Below, in pieces: positions 1-5,701 of a stretch of DNA of 6,360 nt (the stretch's first letter is position 1; every line of letters starts with the position of its first letter). The position numbers were made by a program, and so were the translations under genes. Below the pieces are notes generated by a model. The model saw only the letters and a program-made list of their open reading frames with translations, had not been told where the DNA came from and ran no database searches. This DNA comes from Paracoccaceae bacterium (GTDB lineage: Bacteria > Pseudomonadota > Alphaproteobacteria > Rhodobacterales > Rhodobacteraceae). The stretch lies in the NCBI GenBank assembly GCA_024644285.1, contig JAHELH010000146.1, forward strand, positions 1 to 6,360, given 5' to 3'.

Positions 1-711
1 GATGAGGCTGCGCGCCGTGGCAAAGTCACCCGCCTCCAGCGCCGCGTTGATGGCCACCGACCGCTCCGGCCACACGTTGATCAGTCCCGAGGTGAAGCCG
101 CGGGCGCCGACGGCGTAGAAGTTGGGCGCCCAGACCTCGGCGAGGCCGCCGGTCCAGGTGATGTGATCGGGCGCGGCCTCGATGGCGGCCTTCAGCCTCA
201 TCGGGTTGGGCGTCGCCCACTTGACGCCCGCGACACCGGAAATGGCGCAGATTTCGGCGATGGCCTGCGTGCCGATGGCGTCGTTGCGGAGGTAGAGGAT
301 CAGCGGCAGGCCGTTCCCGGCGTCCTGCACGGCGCGGACGTAGTCGGCGACGCCGCGCGGTGCGACGAAGGGGTCGGGCGGCTGGTGGAGCATCAGGGCA
401 TCGGCGCCGGCCGCGGCCGAAGCCTCGGCCAGTCGGCAGGCATCGCGAATGCCGCGGCCGACCCCCGCGACAAGCGGCACCCGGCCCGCGATGTGGCCCG
501 CCGCGGCCTGAACCATGGCGACGGCCTCGTCGGTGGTCAGCCCGTAGAACTCGCCGGTATTGCCGTTGGCGGTCAGCACGTGGACACCGGCGGCGACGGC
601 GCGATCAACGACCCCGCCCTGCAAGCCGGGCGCGATGCCGCCATCGGTGCCGAAGGGCGTGACCAGGATGCCCGAGACGCCGGTGAGGGCCTTGGCCAGA
701 TCGTGCGCCAT
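1..711 (-). CDS. Dihydrodipicolinate synthase (DapA/NAL) family lyase or dehydratase, partial (C-terminus outside window)
   Basis: The frame stays open from ATG at 711 to the window edge and gives 237 residues; the family usually has about 290-310, so the last part of the barrel is missing. Class I Schiff-base TIM-barrel features are visible: GILVTPF at residues 14-20, the substrate-loop motif GNTGE at 50-54, the catalytic tyrosine Y140 in LILYLRND, and the Schiff-base lysine K164 in GVAGVKW. The start is fixed by the preceding dehydratase gene: its stop and this ATG share one base (TGATG), which implies translational coupling. Family members cleave or dehydrate 2-keto acids, for example 2-keto-3-deoxy sugar acids, and are cytoplasmic. 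Coupling to an IlvD/Edd dehydratase suggests that this enzyme takes the dehydratase product. True lysine-pathway DapA is less likely in this setting. Whether it acts as an aldolase or as a dehydratase cannot be decided from the sequence. Confidence 0.88.
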   Translation of the reverse strand, partial: MAHDLAKALTGVSGILVTPFGTDGGIAPGLQGGVVDRAVAAGVHVLTANGNTGEFYGLTTDEAVAMVQAAAGHIAGRVPLVAGVGRGIRDACRLAEASAAAGADALMLHQPPDPFVAPRGVADYVRAVQDAGNGLPLILYLRNDAIGTQAIAEICAISGVAGVKWATPNPMRLKAAIEAAPDHITWTGGLAEVWAPNFYAVGARGFTSGLINVWPERSVAINAALEAGDFATARSLI

Positions 712-2441
712 CAATAGATGTCCGGCTCTGGCACCGGGGCGCCGAATTCGGTTCGCAGGAAGTCGAAGTCGCAGCCCTTGTCCGCCTGCTCGACATGGCG
801 CGAGAACATCCAGCCGTAGCCGCGGTCATAGCGTGGCTCGGGCGGCGTCCACCTCGTCCGGCGCTCGGCGAGTTCCTCGTCCGACAGGTCCACGCGCAAG
901 GTCCTGTTCGGCACGTCCAGCTCGATCACGTCGCCGGTTTCGATCAGCGCCAGCGGGCCGCCGACGAAGGCCTCGGGCGCCACGTGCAGGACGCAGGCGC
1001 CATAGGAGGTGCCCGACATCCGCGCGTCCGACAGCCGAACCATGTCGCGGTGCCCCTGCTTCAGCAGCGCCTGGGGCATCGGGATCATGCCCCATTCCGG
1101 CATGCCGGGACCGCCCTGCGGCCCAGCATTGCGCAGGACGAGAACATGGTCGGGGGTCATCGGATAGTCAGGATCGTTGATGATCTTCTTCAGTTCCGGA
1201 TAGCTGTCGGCGACGATTGCCGGCCCCCTGTGGCGGTGGAACTTCGGATCACAGGCGGCGGGCTTGATCACCGCGCCGTCGGGCGCCAGGTTGCCGCGCA
1301 GCACCGCCAGCGAGCCTTCGTGATAGACCGGGTTCGTCAGCGGGCGGATAACATCGTCGTTGTAGTTCTCGGCACTTTCGATGTTCTCGCCCACCGTCCT
1401 GCCATTCACCGTCGGCGCGGCGAGATGCAGCTTGTGGCTGAGCTCTTTCATCAGTGCAGGCAAGCCGCCGGCATAATAGAAATCCTCCATCAGGTATTCC
1501 TTGCCGGAGGGGCGGATATTGGCCAGCACCGGCACCTCGTGGCCGATCCGGTCAAGATCGTCGAGGCCCCAGTCCACCCCGGCGCGCCGCGCCATCGCGA
1601 TCAGGTGGATGATGGCGTTGGTCGAGCAGCCCGTGGCCATCGCCACGGCGGTGGCGTTGGCGGTGGCGGCGCGGGTGACGATCCTGTCGGGCGTCAGATC
1701 CTCCCAGACCATCTCGACGATCCGCCGTCCGCAGGCGGCGGCCATGCGCTTGTGGCCTGCATCGGGGGCCGGGATCGAGGACGCGCCGGGCAGCGTCAGC
1801 CCGAACCCTTCGGCAATCGACATCATGGTGGACGCGGTGCCCATCGTCATGCAGGTGCCGTAGCTGCGGGCGATACCGCCCTGGACGCCGTCCCACTGCT
1901 TCTTCCCGATGGTGCCGGCGCGGCGCTCGTCCCAGTATTTCCAGACGTCGGTGCCGGAGCCCAGCTTCTGTCCCGCATAATTGCCGCGCAGCATCGCGCC
2001 TGCGGGCAGGAAGATGAACGGAAGCCCCATCGACAGCGCACCCATGATCAGCGCCGGGGTCGACTTGTCGCAGCCGCCCATCAGCACCGCGCCGTCGACG
2101 GGATGGCTGCGCAGGGTCTCTTCGACCTCCATCGCGCCCATGTTTCGATAGAGCATCGAGGTGGGTTTCAGGAACTGTTCCGAGAAATCGTGCACCGGCA
2201 GCTCGGCGGGCATGCCGCCGGCCTGCAGGATACCCTTTTTGACGAACTCGGCCCGGTCGCGCAGATGGTGATGGCAGGGCGAGAGATCCGACCAGGTGTT
2301 GATGATCGCGATCACGGGCTTGCCTTCCCAATCCTCGCTGTCGAGCCCCATCTGCATGGCACGCGAGCGGTGGCCCATCGAGCGCAGATCGTCGGGCGCG
2401 AACCAGCGGGCGGAACGGAGGTCTTCGGGCTTTTTCGGCAT
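711..2441 (-). CDS. IlvD/Edd-family dehydratase, probably a sugar-acid (aldonate) dehydratase
   Basis: A 576-residue cytoplasmic Fe-S dehydratase, close to the roughly 580 residues of L-arabonate dehydratase. Cysteines at the cluster positions are C56 (NTWSDLSPC), C124 (MGGCDKSTP) and C197 (SYGTCMTMGTAS). D125 and K126 match the Mg-binding Asp and the carbamylated Lys. S476 in SDARMSG matches the catalytic serine of the family. NTWSDLSPC, RNMGAMEVEE and the SDARMSG variant (IlvD proper usually has SDGRFSG) resemble aldonate dehydratases more than branched-chain amino acid IlvD; this is judged from memory of the families. The expected reaction is dehydration of a sugar acid to its 2-keto-3-deoxy form. 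ATG at 2441 (MPKKPEDLRS) is chosen because GGAG lies 6 bases upstream and the family similarity begins here. The frame remains open up to 2537, but that extension does not look like the family. The gene overlaps the downstream DapA-family gene by one base. Confidence 0.92.
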   Translation of the reverse strand: MPKKPEDLRSARWFAPDDLRSMGHRSRAMQMGLDSEDWEGKPVIAIINTWSDLSPCHHHLRDRAEFVKKGILQAGGMPAELPVHDFSEQFLKPTSMLYRNMGAMEVEETLRSHPVDGAVLMGGCDKSTPALIMGALSMGLPFIFLPAGAMLRGNYAGQKLGSGTDVWKYWDERRAGTIGKKQWDGVQGGIARSYGTCMTMGTASTMMSIAEGFGLTLPGASSIPAPDAGHKRMAAACGRRIVEMVWEDLTPDRIVTRAATANATAVAMATGCSTNAIIHLIAMARRAGVDWGLDDLDRIGHEVPVLANIRPSGKEYLMEDFYYAGGLPALMKELSHKLHLAAPTVNGRTVGENIESAENYNDDVIRPLTNPVYHEGSLAVLRGNLAPDGAVIKPAACDPKFHRHRGPAIVADSYPELKKIINDPDYPMTPDHVLVLRNAGPQGGPGMPEWGMIPMPQALLKQGHRDMVRLSDARMSGTSYGACVLHVAPEAFVGGPLALIETGDVIELDVPNRTLRVDLSDEELAERRTRWTPPEPRYDRGYGWMFSRHVEQADKGCDFDFLRTEFGAPVPEPDIY

Positions 2442-2447
2442 GGGACG

Positions 2448-2451
2448 CTCC
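2448..2451 (-). promoter_or_regulatory. Ribosome binding site of the dehydratase gene
   Basis: GGAG lies 6 bases before ATG 2441 on the minus strand. This decides between the 2441 start and the longer open frame starting at 2537, whose extra 32 residues carry no family motif. Confidence 0.7.
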
Positions 2452-2522
2452 GCCTGAATGATCGGCTGGGTAATAGCCTGCAACACGCGGTCGATGCAGC
2501 TCGCCTTGCCGTTCAACCACGT

Positions 2523-2549
2523 CCAATAGCAATGCAATATATTAGTTGG
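2523..2549 (-). promoter_or_regulatory. AT-rich candidate promoter/operator of the dehydratase-lyase operon
   Basis: A 27-base segment bounded by CCAA and TTGG contains AATGCAATATATT, an imperfect dyad (AAT..A.T..ATT). It is strikingly AT-rich within GC-rich surroundings. On the minus strand TATATT could be a -10 element about 95 bases before the start codon, but no good -35 sequence sits at the right distance. It could equally be a regulator binding site. The call rests on composition and partial symmetry only. Confidence 0.3.
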
Positions 2550-2678
2550 TTGAGCGGATAAAGATGTCCCGGCTCTTGTGACGGGGTGTGCCGTCCGCTG
2601 ACACGGAGGATTTGCCCCTCGGTTCGAGAGGTATCCAAGAGGGAGCCCGCATGTAGGCCCTGCTTTTCGTATTGGCAG

Positions 2679-2709
2679 CGGTGCGTGTCCGTGGTCTGGC
2701 CACGCACCG
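2679..2709 (-). terminator. Hairpin after creatinase, possible terminator without a U tract
   Basis: A perfect 9-bp stem (CGGTGCGTG pairing with CACGCACCG), extended inside by CC/GG after one mismatch, begins 23 bases past the creatinase stop. Position and strength suit a transcription terminator or an mRNA 3' stabilising element. No run of U follows on the minus strand (the next bases are CTGCCAATACG), so intrinsic termination is uncertain. An alternative stem, GTCTGG (2694-2699) with CCAGAC (2716-2721), would exclude it. Confidence 0.4.
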
Positions 2710-2732
2710 GCGTGACCAGACGCGATACCGGG

Positions 2733-3968
2733 TCAGCCTAGGACATTGTGCTCCGGGCCGTAGGGGAAGCCGGTGATGTTCTCGTTCCCGTCTTCCGTGA
2801 TGACCAGGATGTCATGCTCGCGATAACCGCCCGCTCCGGGGCGACCTTCGGGGATCGTGAGCATCGGCTCCATCGAGATCACCATTCCGGGTTCGAGCAC
2901 CGTGCCGATATCCTCGCGCAGCTCGAGGCCCGCTTCGCGGCCGTAATAGTGGCTCAGCACGCCGAAGGAATGGCCGTAGCCGAAGGTGCGGTATTGCAGC
3001 AGGTCGCGTTCGGCAAGGAAGTCGTTGATCCTGCGCGTGACCTCGGCGCAGGAAACCCCGGGTCGCAAAAGGCTTATCCCGTATTCGTGCGCGGCGACGT
3101 TGGCCTGCCAGATCTTCAGGCTGGCCTCGTCGACCGTTCCCAGGAACAGCGTGCGTTCGAGTGCCGTGTAATAGCCCGAGATCATCGGGAAAGTGTTCAG
3201 CGACAGGATGTCGCCGTGCCGAAGCACACGACCGGTCACCGGGTTATGTGCGCCGTCGGTGTTGCGGCCCGATTGGAACCAGACCCAGGTATCGCGGTAT
3301 TCGGCGTCGGGGAAACGCCTGGCGATCTCCAGCTCCATCGCGTCCCGGCCCGCCATGGCCACGTCGATCTCGCGCACACCCGGCCTGATGGCATCGCGCA
3401 CCGCATACCCGCCGACATCCGCCGTGGCGGCGCCGGGACGGATCAGATCGATCTCTGCAGGCGATTTGTGAACCCGTTGCGCCATGGTGGCGGGGGCGAT
3501 GTCGATCGTGTCCGCCGGGGCCAGGACTTCTTTCAGAAGCGCCATTTGCGCGACCGACAGATGGTCGCTTTCGAAACCGATCACCTTGTCCTTGCCCGTC
3601 ACCGACAGGATCGCGCGCCAGTAGTTGTTTCGCTGCCAGTCGGTATAGGTGATGTTGTCACCGTAGCCGCGCCGCCAGGGCTGGGCGGCGTCGATCCCGG
3701 CGCTGAACGTCACCGAGTCCGTTGCGGTCACGACCTGCGCGTAGGGTCGGCCGAAGGCGCAATAGAGAAAGCCGGAATAATAGGCGACGTTGTGCATCGA
3801 CGTGAGGAGGCAGGCATCGATGCCTTTCTCGGCCATGATCCTGCGCAGTCCACTCAGCCGCGCTTCGTATTCGGCGTCCGCGAACGGCAGCACCTTTTCT
3901 CCCTGGTGAAAGCGGTAGAAATCAGGGCGCTGCACATTCCCGGTTATCAGGCTGGAAGCTCCGTCCAT
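2733..3968 (-). CDS. Creatinase (creatine amidinohydrolase)
   Basis: This cytoplasmic enzyme hydrolyses creatine to sarcosine and urea and is a homodimer in the characterised Pseudomonas protein. The 411 residues match the family length (about 403). The N-terminal domain spans roughly 1-165 and the pita-bread catalytic domain the rest. Recognised creatinase stretches are FLYCAFGRPY (67-76), TDWQRNNY (109-116), WFQSGRNTDGAHNPVTGR (230-247), the QYRTFGYGHSFG region (325-336) and GAGGYREHDI (378-387). H241 matches the catalytic His232 of P. putida creatinase, E271 and E367 match Glu262 and Glu358, R344 matches Arg335, and F72/R74 match Phe62/Arg64. The two Asp metal ligands of true M24 peptidases are replaced (N258, A269), as expected for a metal-free creatinase. 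The start is supported by AGGAG 7 bases before ATG. No creatininase or sarcosine oxidase gene is adjacent in the window. A different guanidino or N-methyl substrate cannot be excluded. Confidence 0.93.
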   Translation of the reverse strand: MDGASSLITGNVQRPDFYRFHQGEKVLPFADAEYEARLSGLRRIMAEKGIDACLLTSMHNVAYYSGFLYCAFGRPYAQVVTATDSVTFSAGIDAAQPWRRGYGDNITYTDWQRNNYWRAILSVTGKDKVIGFESDHLSVAQMALLKEVLAPADTIDIAPATMAQRVHKSPAEIDLIRPGAATADVGGYAVRDAIRPGVREIDVAMAGRDAMELEIARRFPDAEYRDTWVWFQSGRNTDGAHNPVTGRVLRHGDILSLNTFPMISGYYTALERTLFLGTVDEASLKIWQANVAAHEYGISLLRPGVSCAEVTRRINDFLAERDLLQYRTFGYGHSFGVLSHYYGREAGLELREDIGTVLEPGMVISMEPMLTIPEGRPGAGGYREHDILVITEDGNENITGFPYGPEHNVLG

Positions 3969-3975
3969 CGTGTGT

Positions 3976-3980
3976 CTCCT
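3976..3980 (-). promoter_or_regulatory. Ribosome binding site of creatinase
   Basis: AGGAG is followed by 7 bases and ATG at 3968, a textbook Shine-Dalgarno arrangement that supports this start codon. Confidence 0.75.
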
Positions 3981-4104
3981 GTTCAGGCCGCGTTGCGCGC
4001 AAGGAGTGAAGGATACCTTCCCTCACCGCGCAAACGGCAAAGCAAGATCCCGGCGTTCAGGATGGTTGGATGGGAAAATTGAGACCGTGTGAAATCACGG
4101 GCCA

Positions 4105-4117
4105 ATGGCGACGCCAT
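4105..4117. repeat. 13-bp palindrome upstream of creatinase
   Basis: ATGGCG-A-CGCCAT, 6-bp arms around one base, lies 137 bases before the creatinase start. It overlaps a second short symmetry, GGCGA...TCGCC (4107-4121). It is a possible regulator site, though short GC-rich palindromes are common by chance. Confidence 0.3.
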
Positions 4118-4137
4118 CGCCGTTCCCATGACGCTTC

Positions 4138-4148
4138 TTTACTGTAAA
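4138..4148. promoter_or_regulatory. TTTACTGTAAA palindrome, candidate operator
   Basis: A perfect 11-bp dyad (5-bp arms around a central T), AT-rich against a GC-rich background, lies about 170 bases upstream of the creatinase start. The symmetry suits a dimeric regulator site. No specific regulator family is recognised, and the call rests on symmetry and position alone. Confidence 0.3.
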
Positions 4149-4272
4149 CCGATGGCTCCGATCAAGTCCGTTGCAGGGTGCACAACGGGTAGCCGATCCA
4201 TCGCGCGAACGCCTGACATAGATGACCAGAAGGCGCGCAAGTGCGCGTCGCAGCAAGTCCGCTATGCCACTT

Positions 4273-4689
4273 TCAGCGCAGTACGTGCACCGAGCAATTC
4301 GCGTGACTGACGACCCGCGAAGCCGTCGAGCCGAGAAAGAAATCACTGAGGCCCGGACGATGCGAGGCGATGATGATGCAGTCGGCGTCGTGCTCGTCGG
4401 CGTATTCGACGATGGTCAGGCCTGCATGACCATTGACCAGCACCGGCGTCACCCCCTCTTCATTCTCCAGCAGCTTTTCGAATGCATCACGTTCTTCCGT
4501 GACGTGCTTCATCGTGAAATTGGCCGGCAGGTACGGCGCGGCGTAGCTTGGCAGCTCCTCGAGGACATGCAGCGCGGTAATGCGCCCGCCCTCCGCACGT
4601 AAGGCGCGCGCGACATCGAATGCCCGATGATTCGCTTGGTCGTGGATGTGGTCCAGTGCGACAGCGACGAGAATATGACGATACAACAT
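4273..4689 (-). CDS. Universal stress protein, UspA family (UspF/UspG-like)
   Basis: A single Usp domain of 138 residues, the normal length. It opens with YRHILVAVALD, the first beta strand, and ends with the phosphate-binding loop and last strand: ASHRPGLSDFFLGSTASR (residues 108-125), then NCSVHVLR. The loop follows the UspF/UspG version (SHRP...LGS) instead of the G-x-x-G form of MJ0577-like proteins, so nucleotide binding is likely but not certain. Such cytoplasmic proteins accumulate under starvation, oxygen or energy stress. The start is ATG at 4689 with AAGGAG 8 bases upstream. The gene stands alone, divergent from the lectin gene and 304 bases from creatinase on the same strand. No FNR-type TTGAT-N4-ATCAA box, a regulator site sometimes seen before such genes, was found. 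Confidence 0.93.
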   Translation of the reverse strand: MLYRHILVAVALDHIHDQANHRAFDVARALRAEGGRITALHVLEELPSYAAPYLPANFTMKHVTEERDAFEKLLENEEGVTPVLVNGHAGLTIVEYADEHDADCIIIASHRPGLSDFFLGSTASRVVSHANCSVHVLR

Positions 4690-4960
4690 GAGCCCTACTC
4701 CTTCTGGTATTCCATCACTTTACGGCGACCGAAGCCGTCGTGCCACCGGTGATCGCCGCTCCGTTGAACTGCCATGCCCGCTGCGGGACGCGGTGAGTCA
4801 GGACAGAGTGGGGCACGCATCCCGTTTGTTCGTCAGCGATGAACAATATGGCAGGGGTTGCCCCCGAATTTCCTTGATTTAGCCATTTTTCCTTCTCGCA
4901 CGCACCGGCCTCCGGTAAATTCCATTCCGGGTTGGGGGCCTGAATTGGGGGAGGGTGACA
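4690..4960. other. Divergent intergenic region between the stress protein and the lectin gene
   Basis: These 271 bases should carry promoters for both directions. AAGGAG at 4698-4703 serves the stress protein on the minus strand. The stretch 4835-4925 is AT-richer and includes TTGATT (4874-4879) and TAAATT (4916-4921), but these are not 16-18 bases apart, so no promoter pair is called. A GGGG-TTG-CCCC mini hairpin lies at 4854-4864. CGGCGA (4723-4728) and TCGCCG (4753-4758) form a widely spaced inverted repeat of doubtful meaning. Confidence 0.5.
4950..4954 (+). promoter_or_regulatory. Ribosome binding site that decides the lectin start
   Basis: GGAGG directly touches the GTG at 4955, which leaves no room for ribosome placement there, but it is 6 bases before the in-frame TTG at 4961. 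The spacing therefore favours TTG as the initiation codon. Confidence 0.65.
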
Positions 4961-5308
4961 TTGCCGAGATTCGATGCGCGCACCCTTGGCGTTGACCAGG
5001 GAAGCCAATTGCTGTTCTCCGATTTCGAACATGATGGCGAAATGTGGATCGGGAACGGCCCGAGGCGCAGGCGCGTCCGCGTCCAGTTTGCCGAGCCTTA
5101 CAAGACGGCGCCGGTGGTTCAGGTTCAGGTCGGCATGTGGGATATGAGCGTCCAATCCAATCAACGCGCCGAGATCCTGGCGGAAAACATTTCGCGGGAC
5201 GGATTCGAGATTGTCTTCAAGACATGGGGTGACACGAAGGTGGCCCGCGTCGTCGCGAACTGGACCGCGATCGGCGAGGTCAGGCACGACGACGACTGGG
5301 ACGTCTAG
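4961..5308 (+). CDS. H-type lectin domain protein
   Basis: A small protein of 115 residues if started at TTG 4961 (117 from GTG 4955). After a short lead (LGVDQGSQLLFSDFEHDGEMW) comes an H-type lectin domain, about residues 37-105. Its pattern elements are GPRRRRVRVQFAEPY (33-47), APVVQVQVGMWD (50-61), NQRAEILAENISRDGFE (67-83) and TWGDTKVARVVANWTAIG (88-105). Known H-type lectins, such as the Helix GalNAc-binding agglutinin and discoidin's C-terminal domain, are six-stranded beta sandwiches that trimerise and bind sugars, which suggests a carbohydrate-binding role. No signal peptide or membrane segment is visible, so export would need another route such as release with a phage-like particle or by lysis. 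The tail HDDDWDV is acidic. The gene runs with the coiled-coil gene 54 bases downstream. Its natural ligand is unknown. Confidence 0.85.
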   Translation: MPRFDARTLGVDQGSQLLFSDFEHDGEMWIGNGPRRRRVRVQFAEPYKTAPVVQVQVGMWDMSVQSNQRAEILAENISRDGFEIVFKTWGDTKVARVVANWTAIGEVRHDDDWDV

Positions 5309-5337
5309 CGGCGCGAACGACCGTTAACCGGCGCGAA
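5309..5337 (+). repeat. Two direct CGGCGCGAA repeats at a 20-bp period
   Basis: CGGCGCGAA occurs at 5309-5317 and again at 5329-5337, just after the lectin stop codon. The period is two helical turns, so both copies face the same side of the DNA. The second copy overlaps the left arm of the 5330-5351 dyad, and GTTAAC (5323-5328) lies between the copies. It may be a tandem protein site or chance. Confidence 0.5.
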
Positions 5338-5351
5338 ACCTGTTTCTCGCC
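5330..5351 (+). promoter_or_regulatory. 22-bp near-perfect dyad between the lectin and coiled-coil genes
   Basis: The left arm GGCGCGAAAC and right arm GTTTCTCGCC flank CT; 9 of 10 positions pair (one C/T mismatch). It sits 21 bases after the lectin stop and ends 11 bases before the next ATG. As RNA it would fold with an ACCTGT loop, but no U tract follows, so it suits an operator or translation-affecting hairpin at least as well as a terminator. Confidence 0.45.
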
Positions 5352-5362
5352 ATCCTGGCGGC

Positions 5363-5701
5363 ATGTTGCCCGTCGAAGACATGACCTTGCCCTTGATCGC
5401 CGAAGAGCTCGGCGCCCTGCGCGAGGAGATCAGACTTTTGAAGGCTCGCGAGGCGGATTTGCGCGAGGCGATCGTAAGGGCGCGGCCCAACAATCCGCTG
5501 CGCGCCGGGGGATACGAGGTGGCGCTCCATCTGGGGCAGTCGCGCCGGCTCGACAGGGACAGTCTGCCGGCGGAAATACTCGGCGATCCGCGCTATTGGG
5601 TGACGACGAAAACCGCCACGGTCCTCTGCCGCCGGCGCAGGGCGGGATCGCAGGACGACGCCGGCGGTGCGGATCAGGCGTCGCAAAAAGACCGGGCCTG
5701 A
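5363..5701 (+). CDS. Small protein of unknown function with an N-terminal coiled coil
   Basis: 112 residues, no family recognised. Residues 9-40 form one long predicted helix with hydrophobic positions I12, L16, L19, I23, L26, L33 and I37 in an exact 4-3 heptad pattern (E30 fills one position), so an oligomerising coiled coil is likely. A compact segment follows: GGYEVALHLGQSRRLD (49-64), SLPAEILGDPRYWV (67-80) and TTKTATVLC (81-89). The tail is basic then polar (RRRR, then SQDDAGGADQ). There is no signal peptide or membrane segment. ATG 5363 is used, with a weak GGCGG 4 bases before it; ATG 5381 (MTLPLIAEEL) is a fair alternative. It lies 54 bases after the lectin gene on the same strand, so co-transcription is plausible. 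The LP-x-x-I-x-x-DPRYW segment is reminiscent of small phage-related proteins, but this is only an impression. Confidence 0.7.
   Translation: MLPVEDMTLPLIAEELGALREEIRLLKAREADLREAIVRARPNNPLRAGGYEVALHLGQSRRLDRDSLPAEILGDPRYWVTTKTATVLCRRRRAGSQDDAGGADQASQKDRA

Larger units (their letters stand above)
2442..2732 (-). other. Intergenic region between creatinase and the dehydratase operon
   Basis: These 291 bases contain no convincing gene; the short open frames in them have no family-like sequence. The creatinase-proximal end holds a hairpin (2679-2709). The middle holds two small stem-loops: CTCG/CGAG around 2618-2628 and GACGG/CCGTC at 2580-2595. The dehydratase-proximal part holds an AT-rich island around 2523-2549. 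The promoter of the dehydratase/lyase operon is probably here, because the gap is long and the upstream gene ends in a possible terminator. Confidence 0.6.
3969..4272 (-). other. Intergenic region upstream of creatinase
   Basis: 304 bases lie between the stress-protein stop and the creatinase start; no open frame here looks real. The region holds two short perfect palindromes (TTTAC-T-GTAAA at 4138-4148 and ATGGCG-A-CGCCAT at 4105-4117). A small GC hairpin (CGCGC-AAGT-GCGCG, 4234-4247) lies 25 bases past the stress-protein stop, without a U tract. The creatinase promoter is expected here, but no clear -35/-10 pair was recognised. Confidence 0.55.

Noticed and set aside
163..1180. Plus-strand frames at 163-717 and 560-1180
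   Set aside because: They are antisense to the DapA-family gene and the dehydratase end; Arg/Gly/Ala-rich with no motif.
1552..2532. 326-codon minus-strand frame overlapping the dehydratase
   Set aside because: It is an Arg/Gly-rich out-of-frame shadow of the dehydratase with no family similarity.
2442..2537. Longer N-terminus for the dehydratase starting at 2537
   Set aside because: The extra 32 residues do not resemble the family, and the 2441 ATG has a well-placed GGAG.
795..2561. 588-codon open frame on the plus strand
   Set aside because: It lies antisense to the dehydratase gene, reads as His/Arg/Gly-rich low-complexity protein, and is explained by GC bias of the real gene.
2733..3968. 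DMSP lyase DddP, ectoine hydrolase DoeA or Xaa-Pro peptidase as alternatives for the M24-fold protein
   Set aside because: The sequence carries creatinase-specific stretches (GRPY, TDWQRNNY, WFQSGRNTDGAHNP, YYGREAGLELRED) and lacks the metal-binding Asp pair.
2748..4082. 444-codon open frame on the plus strand
   Set aside because: It is antisense to creatinase, has no recognisable motif and has atypical composition; the minus-strand frame carries every creatinase motif.
4234..4247. GC hairpin CGCGC-AAGT-GCGCG as terminator of the stress-protein gene
   Set aside because: The stem is only 5 bp, no U tract follows on the minus strand, and GC-rich alternating sequence gives such stems by chance.
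4690..4960. FNR-type box controlling the stress-protein gene
   Set aside because: TTGAT occurs at 4874-4878 but no ATCAA follows at the required spacing.
4715..5287. 190-codon minus-strand frame
   Set aside because: It is antisense to the lectin gene and the divergent intergenic region; the plus-strand lectin motifs are clear.
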